Source: Caenorhabditis elegans (lineage: Eukaryota > Nematoda > Chromadorea > Rhabditida > Rhabditidae). Taken from it: 64,000 nucleotides of DNA. This document shows, piece after piece, positions 55,962 through 64,000 of this stretch (positions within the stretch are counted from its first letter, which is position 1; every line of letters begins with the position of its first letter). The stretch covers positions 10,478,001 to 10,542,000 of the forward strand of contig NC_003282.8 in assembly GCF_000002985.6 (NCBI RefSeq). The letters are read 5' to 3'. Position numbers and translations under genes: made by a program. A model generated the notes under the pieces. It did no database searches. It worked only from the letters and a program-made list of their open reading frames with translations, and was not told where the DNA came from.

Positions 55962-58430
55962 ATGAAATTTATAAAGTACATTATCACAATTCTTCTGGCA
56001 TTTCTGGGATTTTACATGTTGTCATGGAGGTCTTTCAACAACGGTTCAACCAAAATTGGTAATTTTTTGCTTTGCTAATTTCTTCATAATTTGGTTATGT
56101 TATTGAAATTTGTTTGCATGTACATAATTTACATACTTTCATTTAGCTCTCTTATACAATTTTTATTTTCAGAAAGTAAGTTTCTGTACTTGGATTCAAG
56201 TAGAAGTGCACATAACATTTGTGCTCTTCCAATCTATGATTATTGGGATACATCTATCAAAAATGTAATGCATGAGTACAATCCGGCTAGGAATTGTTAT
56301 AAAAACTACGTTCAATGGACGGAACTCGTGAACTCCACTTGGAGAATCGTAAAAGATGGTGCAAACTGTTTGGCAAGGTTTGTAGAGCACATATCCATTA
56401 TTTTGTTTTTCTTACATAAAATGGTGATAGACGGTTGTTGCAGGTGTTTTTCTGGAATTGGTGGCTCTAAAAATGTAAAAATTGGACCGTGGATGAAGCC
56501 AGGACACGTGGATTGTGAATTCTTAGAGACAGTATGCTGGGAGGATAATATTGAAGTCTATGGACACATTCATACTCAGATCATACCAAGGTAAGTATTT
56601 TCAGAAGAAATCTCTTCTACGGCAAAAAAATATGTTTGCTCAATGGCTTAAAGAAAGTATTTTTTAGCAGAAAAGCTTGAAAAAGTTATTTTTACTTTAA
56701 AAATAAATAAAAGTTTCAGAAAAGCTTCACCAACAAAGTTCAAAGATGCTCCAAATGTGTTCATTTTCACAATAGACGCAATGAACACTGGAATGGCCAA
56801 GCGATCATTTCCGAAGTTATTATCATACTTCAAAAACGAATTTCAAATGATTGAATTCCCATTTGTAAACAAAGTAGGTGAAAATAGTCGACCCAATGGA
56901 TTACCATTATGGTTCGGAAAATCGATTGAAGGTGGCAGGCGGGTGACGGGTGATGATGTAGAAGTTGACTGGGATTGGAATCAATATTGTGAGACATATT
57001 TGGATAATTCTTCACATATTTTTAAAGATTTCAAAGATCACGGATACGCGGTAGCACGCTTATTGTAATATGTAAAAAATAAAACTTCTTTAGACAATGC
57101 TTTTCGAAGATTGGGAAGGTAATGTAGTAGATTCATGGCCAACTTGTGTTGGATTTGAAGAACCACCAACTGATCACACGTTTAGACCATTTGCATCTGT
57201 CAGTGAAACTCATGGAATGGAAATTACTAAAAGACATTTGAGTGGAAAGTTCTGTAGAGAAACTCATCATGCTATTATGGAACTGTTGGAACAAGGAATA
57301 GAAGCATATAAAGGTAAGATTTATGAACTTCATTTGCTGATGTCAAATTAATTTTAGACCGTCCAATATTCTCATGGTTATGGTTAGCATGGGTTGCCCA
57401 TGATTGGATTGATGGGGCTGCTCGAGTGGATGAGTATCTAGTCAACTATTTCAAGAAACACAACAACATGTTTGATAATTCTTTTGTCATGTTTGTCTCT
57501 GATCATGGACTACGAACTGGAAAGGTAAATTAATGGGTTGAATAAGCAAGCAATATCAAGTTCAATTCTAGCATATGCGTACTGAAATTGGAGCATTCGA
57601 ACGAGATAATCCATTCCTCTCAATTTCAATTCCCAAAAGATTCCGTGCCACGAAATTTGGAATTTTAGAAACTTTAAATTTTGATTCAAAACAATTACAA
57701 ACTCATTTTGACGTCAGAGCAACTTTATTGGATATTTTGAAGGTTTTTTATTATTGGTTCGCTGCAGTCAATTTTTCTTCATCTCATATATTCAGTTTCA
57801 ACCAACGTCTAAATTCATGGATCGTCAACAGAAAAATATTCCTGATGAAAAAGGACATTCGTTAATACGAAAACAACCAGATTTTCCAAGAACTTGTGCA
57901 ACTTTGCCAATTCCACAGCAATGGTGTATTTGTCAGGTTGATAAGTTTGAAATTCATAAGTGAGTCAAATAATAATCAATTTTTAATTTTTTTTTTCAAA
58001 TGAAATTACTAGTGAAACTTTAAAAAATCACTTGGGTGAAAAATTATTAAACCACGTTCATCGGAAGTTGAAGAAGTTAAACGTATCGGAAATTTGTGAA
58101 ACATTTCGGCTTAGCAAGGTATGTGTACTTTTATCAATATTGGTAATTTCACGTTCATAGTTTCAGGTGACAAGTTTGATTGAATATGGATATGTTCGAA
58201 CAATGAGGACATACAAAATCTCTGTAGAAACTACAATATCAAGTTACGCCCACTTTGAAACATTTGTGACTTATGATATCGAAACAGATATTGCGAAATT
58301 CGAAAAAGTGACTCGATTGGATAATTATGCGATGACAACAGACTGTACAAAGCCTATACGACAAAGTCCTTTGTGCTATTGCAAAAATATTAATTTTCCG
58401 TTGAGAATATTATTAAGGATGATTTTATGA
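55962..58430 (+). CDS. DUF229 (sulfatase-like) membrane or secreted protein
   Basis: Ten exons: 55962-56058, 56173-56377, 56444-56590, 56720-57050, 57094-57313, 57358-57524, 57572-57742, 57796-57959, 58013-58118 and 58167-58430, giving 623 aa. A hydrophobic N-terminus (YIITILLAFLGFYMLSW) acts as signal peptide or type II anchor. The body matches the large nematode DUF229 family, related to alkaline phosphatases and sulfatases: NVFIFTIDAMNTG (Asp169), WLWLAWVAHD and MFVSDHGLRTG (Asp382, His383), the metal-ligand type motifs. Where many relatives have D-S-V-S-R after the first Asp, this protein has D-A-M-N-T, so catalysis cannot be assumed. Several paired cysteines fit a secreted protein. It sits between the two arms of the NAT inverted repeat. 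Substrate unknown. Confidence 0.8.
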
Positions 58431-58734
58431 TAAAATTCAGAATTATTAGAATAACGATTTTGTTGAAATGCCTTACTCAAATTAAGTAAGCCCGTTCACC
58501 AACGGCGTAGCTGTTATCTGCAAACAGTTGAGGCTTAAAAGATGCCACCGGAATGATTATACAATTTGAGCAAAGTTCAAGTATATTGAGAAGTCTCAAA
58601 ATTTTCTATTTAGGAGATATCTTATTGTGTCGAGGTTATAAGTGCAAAAGACATTTGTTTGAAAAAAAGTTGAATCACAGCGAAAAAAAATATGAAAAGA
58701 AAAAAAGAGAAAAATCCGAGTCAAAACAGAATAA
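58431..58734. other. Spacer between convergent DUF229 gene and NAT gene 2
   Basis: This 300-bp spacer holds both 3' flanks. No open frame or repeat stands out. Confidence 0.5.
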
Positions 58735-58740
58735 TTTATT
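58735..58740 (-). terminator. Poly(A) signal overlapping the NAT gene 2 stop
   Basis: The minus strand reads CAATAAATT; the AATAAA overlaps the TAA stop at 58738-58736. Confidence 0.45.
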
Positions 58741-60684
58741 GACTTACAATCTTATGGTCAATTACTTTCATTCTTAATTCTTCTATTCTCCTTATTGACT
58801 TTTCAGAAGGAACAATTGGAAGTTTTGTAAGAGATGGAATTTTCAAAATAGTCTGATTTGCAAATGAAGACAATGCGAATCCATTCTTTTCCACTGATAT
58901 TTCAATCTTCTCTAACTTATCTTCAAATCCTCTTTGCTTTCTTGTTGCTCCACTAGCAATAATATCTAAACAAAATGCAATTAATCCTCCAACAAGCATT
59001 CTCATTTTTAATAATGTTCCAAAAATGTCATCAATTGTCTTATTTCCACTATGAAGAGGTGATTTCTCAAAGTGAGCTGGAATTGTGCATCCAAGAATAA
59101 TTGAAAGTCCAATTATTGTCAAGTTTCTTGAAAGCCGTAGATCAACTGATTGTAAATTTGAAAATGCAACTCCACAAATCATACTCATTCCAGCAGTTAA
59201 TACTCCTCCAATTATAGCTTCAGGTATCATTGCAAGAAATGCAGCGAATTTCGAGAAAATACCCATTAAAATTAGAATTACTCCGGCACATTGCATTGTT
59301 ATTCGACTGGTTACCTGAAATTCAAATATTGTAATATCATTAATGCCACAAACTACTAACTTTTGTGACTTGCATAATTGCAATATTCTCTGAATAAGTT
59401 GTAACACCAGTTCCAACTCCCATTAATGCTGCTAACATACTTCCAAAACCTTCTACAACAAATGCCCGATTCATACTTGAAGATGGAGGACTCCCTTGCT
59501 GACAAATTCGAGCACATATTCCTTTAAATAATTAATATTTAATAAAAAATTAAGTCCTGGATCCATGGATCTCACCATAACTTCCAATACTTTCTATCAT
59601 TGCTGCTAACATTGAAGCAGTAAATGCAATCACCAATGGAGCACTCAATCTGGGGAATCCGAACTGAAGAGGGTATTGAATTTGAATCCATGGAGTATTT
59701 TCTAATACAAATAAACTGTCATTCCGATCAGTTCTTGCAGAACTTCCATATGGCTCTAGATCAGAAATTGTAAGTATCCAACACGCAAACCAGGCTATCA
59801 TTATTCCCAAGAGATACTGTAATCAAATGTGAAATATAATAGGAACAACTTTCCTGACCGGAAACTGGCTGAACAGTTTTATTTTCATGGTGTTGAATTT
59901 CTTCTGTTCCATGGAAAAAGCTGGGATGGGTACTTCATATTCTTCCAATAACACCACAAAAGCAATAAGAATTAGAATTTCGATAATAGATATCCAGTGA
60001 AGTGAGACTTTATGTTCAATATCGGGAATCACTCCAATGCAAAGTAGAATTAACATAGGTACAATTGTAATTGGACCAATATGTTTAGCCATTCTTCCAA
60101 CCATTCCAGTCAACCCCAGAAAGGGCATGATTAGTACTGCCGCAAATAGTGATCCGGAAATCTAAAAATTTTAACTGAAATCTTAGAAATATTTGTTTAA
60201 GTTTTTTAAAGCTTATGTTCTATACCAATTGCAGTCTTTCCCTCCATTGTGTAGTATCAGTATCAGAATTGCATGGATAAAGATCTCCAAATGTATGTAG
60301 AGCAGGAAAGAACGCGGCAGAGGGTCCATGAAGAATAGCAAGTATGCAGAAAATATTTGTGCACTTAAGACTATTTTTAAAATTGATACCTAAGCCCAAA
60401 TGTAGACTGTAGAATAGTTGCTATTCCACCTGTGATAAAAGTTGCAGAAATTAGTTGAACTCTAGAAAATAGGACATCAAAAAATGGAAAAATTTAATAA
60501 CTCACCTGACCGCAGTTGTTTCAACTCCAGCACATAATAAATTGGAAACAAGATAAGGTGTAATCAGTAAAGCTGAAATGCATACGAGCATCTGTTGAAA
60601 ACCATAGAAAAATATTGCAGAGATATTTGGGATATCATTGACATAATAATAAAGATCAGAAGTTTCTCTTGATTTTCTGGTCAT
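58736..60684 (-). pseudogene. Nucleobase-ascorbate transporter gene 2, with a broken splice acceptor
   Basis: Seven homologous exons: 60684-60506, 60461-60390, 60343-60226, 60161-59859, 59816-59576, 59521-59361 and 59314-58736. If all are joined they give 550 aa, collinear with NAT gene 1 exon for exon. The open frames are intact and the signature SENIAIMQVTKVTSR is present. However, the 46-bp intron 60389-60344 ends CTGCAT where gene 1 has CTGCAG, so the invariant G of the acceptor is T (+ strand A at 60344). In-frame cryptic acceptors in exon 3 (such as 60243-60242) would delete about 34 residues of a conserved membrane region. It may be a pseudogene, an allele of a working gene, or a rare non-AG acceptor. 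The last 745 bp of coding sequence are the conversion tract shared with gene 1. Confidence 0.7.
58748..59492 (-). repeat. 745-bp inverted repeat, arm 2 (inside NAT gene 2)
   Basis: Partner of 54141-54885. Just outside the arm, the next exon inward is clearly diverged (for example ACWILTISDLEPYGSS against VCWILTITDLEPYGCS). At the 3' edge the sequence becomes GTAAGTCAATAA. Confidence 0.93.
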
Positions 60685-61057
60685 GATTGATGAACCTTAC
60701 TGATTTTCTAGTTTTGAGGAATAGTGGAGACGTAGAGAAACAAATAAATAAGCAGTAGACATGTTTTTATTTTCGAGATAAGCAGATTGTATACCTGATA
60801 TTTCATTTTCATTGTTTTTGATGTTTTTGCAGTGTTCAGATCAAAAATCATGTTCATAGGATTATTCACTTCCTTGTTTCTGAATATGGCATTCCATTTG
60901 GTACCAATTTTTATCCAAGCTTTGGTTAAAAAGTTGATAAAGTTTGATCAGAAGTTTAAAAATCCCCAATTGAAACCACGCCCAAGATTAGACTTAAGTT
61001 AGTTTGGTCCAATTCCTGACAATGTCTTATTGGATTTTAAAACGACAAAATACAAAC

Positions 61058-61575
61058 TTGGGCGAATAATGGCAAAAGTGAGCCAACTCTCCCAGGGGCA
61101 ACAAATTAGGGGACAAACTTTTTAGGGTTTATTTGAATGTTGCTCTACTGATTTGAAATATCATAGGACTTCCCTGTTCCAATTTCTTTTTTTTTTCAGA
61201 ATTTTTTTAGACTACTTAAAGACGTCTCTCTGTTTCTTAGTAAAGTCAGTCATTCTTTCACAAAAAGAAGTTTTTTGAAAAAAAATTACTGTTTCTCAAT
61301 AATTTTAAGTTGATTGCCATTATGGCCGCGTTCTGATCTTGAATCAAGGGTGTCGGTTTTTCGAATTTTCAGAATTTTTAAGGTTAAAATGAACGTGTTT
61401 AAAATGAGTTTTAAAATTGTGATTGCTAATTCTTTCAAATATTGAAAGCCACATGACAAGTTTCTTTTTTTTGCGAATTATTTGGCTTTTAAACAAAAAA
61501 CCCATAACCTGCTAAATTTTTTGTTTTTGTTTTGCTCCAACCTGTAGAAATCGCCCAATGTTTTGTATTCACGTT
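61058..61575 (+). mobile_element. Left arm of a large palindromic element
   Basis: It pairs inverted with 62715-63335. Matching blocks include CCAACTCTCCCAGGGGCAAC (right: GTTGCCCCCAGGGAGAGTTGG), TTGAATCAAGGGTGTCGGTT (right: AACCGACACCCTTGATTCAA), TTGCGAATTATTTGGC and GCTCCAACCTGTAG. The arms have diverged by substitutions and small indels. There is no transposase frame. Confidence 0.8.
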
Positions 61576-62322
61576 CATATGTTAATATCAACATGTTGAA
61601 ACAGTGAGCAATTTTTTTAATATGGCGTGACGATTTTGGAACCACCTCTAGATGCTTCCTTTATCTCATAAGCTGGGAAACACGAAACAATCTCTGAAAG
61701 CCCGTCATTGACTTCTTGAATATTTTCGCCGAATTCGCCGTTTGCCAAAATTCTGAAAATTCACCGAGTTTGCCGAATATTATTCGTTCGGCGAATTCGG
61801 CGAATTCAATTTGGCGCGTTTGCTGTTGTTTTTTATGCGCAGAGGATTTAGAATTTTAAAACACATTTAGTGTCACTGGATAGCTGATTTATGTACGTCT
61901 CGAACCTATAACTGATAATGCAAATTTACAGAAGTATAATTGAATATTGAAAGTTAAATAATTATTACATCATGGGAAGGAATTATGTCGTCCCGAACGC
62001 TGAATGGAAATTCACAGTACCTCGAATTTTCAGATTAAATATTTCCGACCAAAGAAATTGAAACTTTAAACATGTTGGTTAAACATATCACATAAGAATG
62101 CGTGTCGAAGACCTTCACCATCTCAATATTTTCAATGTTGGTCTGTTACGCGTGAATTAGTTGAGAAAAATCCGGGATCATTTTATTTGAGGCAGAAATA
62201 CTAAAGTTTTATTTAAGTATAAATGTCGAGTTGGAAACCACAGAAAAAATGATGCCCACCGAATATACGATGGTTAGTTTAAGTTAGTGTAATCGTTCGG
62301 ATCGACACAATTCCTTCCCATG

Positions 62323-62733
62323 GGAAGCTTCATCTTTTGAATTATAAAAAATAAATTTCATTTCCAAATCAGTGTGTGCACTATCAAAAGTGTCCACTGG
62401 AAGCTTCATCTTTTGAATTATAAAAAAATAAATTTCATTTCAAAATCAGTGTGTGCACTATCAAAAGTGTCCACTGGAAGCTTCATCTTTTGAATTATAA
62501 AAAAATAAATTTCATTTCAAAATCAGTGTGTGCACTATCAAAAGTGTCCACTGGAAGCTTCATCTTTTGAATTATAAAAAAACAAATTTCATTTCAAAAT
62601 CAGTGTGTGCACTATCAAAAGTGTCCACTGGAAGCTTCATCTTTTGAATTATAAAAAAATAAATTTCATTTCAAAATCAGTGTGTGCACTATCAAAAGTG
62701 ACCACTGGAAGCTTCATCTTTTGAATTATAAAA
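62323..62733. repeat. 76/77-bp minisatellite, five full copies plus a partial sixth
   Basis: Units start at 62323, 62399, 62476, 62553, 62630 and 62707 with GGAAGCTTCATCTTTTGAAT. Unit 1 is 76 bp, units 2-5 are 77 bp and the last is about 27 bp. The copies differ by only one or two bases each. The array abuts the inner end of the right palindrome arm and seems to have grown from it. Confidence 0.95.
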
Positions 62734-63335
62734 CATTTGGTAACATCTACAGGTTGGAGCAACACAAAAAATAAAAATTTTAGCTGACAGCGTTTTGTGA
62801 TTTTTTTTTGTAATTTTCACTGTTCCTCAATTTATATTTCACTAGGATTTGGTTTCCCTCTTATTATGGATTTTCTGTTTGAATGCCAAATAATTCGCAA
62901 AAAAAAAAAAAGAAATTTGTAATGTTTCACATGACTTTCAATATTTAAAAAATTAGCACTGACAATCACGTTATGTTCTGTCGTTCATGTAAAGCACGTT
63001 AATTTAAACCTTAAAAAATTATGAAACTTCGAAAAACCGACACCCTTGATTCAAGACCAGAGAACGCGGTCATAATTGGGCAACCAACTTAAAAATATTG
63101 AGAAACAGAAATTATTTTTTCAAATTTTTTTTTGTGAAAGAATGACTGACTCCACTAGAGTTGTCCTAGTTTTAAGTAGTTTGAAAAACGTTTTCATTTT
63201 ACAAAATTTTCAAAAAAAAATTACTGTTTCGTCTAGTTTATTTCAACTCTTCTTTTTTATGTTGCCCCCAGGGAGAGTTGGTCTAAACTGGAGGGTGGCA
63301 TAAACAAAGTATTTTTAAAGTTTCGCCCAATGTTT
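62715..63335 (-). mobile_element. Right arm of a large palindromic element
   Basis: Inverted partner of 61058-61575. Similarity fades outward at about 63335 (CGCCCAAT against ATTGGGCG-like sequence on the left). Confidence 0.8.
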
Positions 63336-63537
63336 GCCCAATTTGAACGGTGTTTTTTTTGGTAAAAATTAATTAAGAAGTTGTAACCAATTTCCGAGTC
63401 CTTGTGGAAATCAATATAAAACGTCCGAGTTCATTATTGAATTACTTTATCATCACAATAAATTTATATACACATAAAGCTCTTTTCCTTTTTTTCTATT
63501 CACAAAATTTACATCAACATATGTATATACAAATAAG

Positions 63538-64000
63538 TTATACTTTTTTCACACTTTCGATGCTTTCACTATTTTTGATAAATTTAAAGTTGCATAGTTT
63601 TTCCTCAATTTCTCGAATTTCTCGTTCAGAAGGAATGACCGGTAAGTATGTGAGCCATGAGTATCTCAAGAAAAATTGATTGAGTTTAGATGGAAGTGCA
63701 TATCCATTCATTTCCACAGTTGCCTGTTCTTCAACATCATCGTCTTCATCAATTTCAGAAACAAATCCACGCTGTCTTCGGGTAGCACCACCAGTTATAT
63801 TGTCTAGCACAAATGCTATGACCCCACCGATGAGCATTCTGATTGTCAGTAGTGTTCCGAATACATCATCAACTATTTGATTTCCTGGAAAACAGTGGTT
63901 TATTTTAATTTTCAATTTTTTTACTTGAATCGCAAAGAAATTCCTAGATTCTCACCTGTATTTAAGGGAGTCTTCTCGAAATGCGTTGCCACCGTCAATC
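63538..64000 (-). CDS. Nucleobase-ascorbate transporter (NAT/SLC23), gene 3, 3' end only
   Basis: Two exons are visible: 64000-63956 (entering from outside the window) and 63884-63538 with a TAA stop. The translation ATHFEKTPLNTGNQIVDDVF, then GTLLTIRMLIGGVIAFVLDN, aligns with the C-terminal part of NAT genes 1 and 2 (AHFEKSPLHSGNKTIDDIFG). It is clearly diverged and is not part of the conversion tract. An acidic insert (DEDDDVEEQ) follows the last membrane segment. It is on the same strand as gene 2. Confidence 0.88.

Larger units (their letters stand above)
60685..63537. other. Intergenic region occupied by a large palindrome and minisatellite
   Basis: 60685-61050 is the likely NAT gene 2 promoter. 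61058-63335 is the palindromic element with the minisatellite, described separately. Around 61720-61810 there is a run of GCCGAATTCGCCG-type sequence with several nested GAATTC palindromes. No coding exon was found. Confidence 0.55.

Noticed and set aside
61597-61604. TGAAACAG motif in the palindrome spacer region
   Set aside because: No YRNT element falls at the expected distance (GAAT instead), and it lies in repetitive DNA.

Overview
The window is nematode genomic DNA, almost certainly Caenorhabditis elegans chromosome IV. It is AT-rich, its introns are short (many of 45-60 bp) with strong TTTTCAG acceptors, and genes lie on both strands. Four genes were rebuilt exon by exon. Their conceptual lengths match what I remember of known C. 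elegans proteins: EGL-21 (472 aa), CED-5 (1781 aa), TAX-6 (535 aa) and CAL-4 (236 aa). No database was searched, so gene names rest on recall plus these reconstructions.

Layout. 1-168 is the 3' end of an unidentified + strand gene. 642-3767 (-) is egl-21, a carboxypeptidase E that trims neuropeptides. 4759-5648 (-) encodes a small extended-PHD finger protein and shares a 476-bp divergent promoter with ced-5. 6125-14630 (+) is ced-5, the DOCK180-type Rac activator for engulfment and migration. 15862-23060 (-) is tax-6, the calcineurin A catalytic subunit, convergent with ced-5. It carries a possible 9-nt microexon and a duplicated, phase-matched alternative exon. About 13 kb without recognisable protein genes follows (23061-35983). 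It holds GA-rich islands, several repeats and a minus-strand cluster of the CTGTTTCA motif that drives C. elegans 21U-RNA (piRNA) genes. Two small unrecognised - strand genes lie at 35984-37113 and 40700-41905. cal-4, a four-EF-hand calmodulin-like gene, spans 47301-52319 (+).

The last 11 kb is a family cluster: a complete nucleobase-ascorbate transporter (NAT/SLC23) gene (+), a DUF229 sulfatase-like gene (+), a second NAT gene (-) and the 3' end of a third NAT gene (-). The first two NAT genes share a 745-bp inverted repeat, intron included, in which I found no difference. It has sharp edges and looks like a recent gene-conversion tract. The second NAT gene has AT in place of AG at one splice acceptor, so it may be a pseudogene or need unusual splicing. 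Between NAT genes 2 and 3 lies a roughly 2.3-kb diverged palindrome containing a 76/77-bp minisatellite.

Functional links are few. TAX-6 and CAL-4 are both calcium-signalling proteins, and EGL-21 and TAX-6 both act in neurons, but nothing in the sequence suggests an operon. The strongest leads are the 21U-RNA motif cluster, the alternative tax-6 exon, the NAT conversion tract and the broken NAT acceptor.
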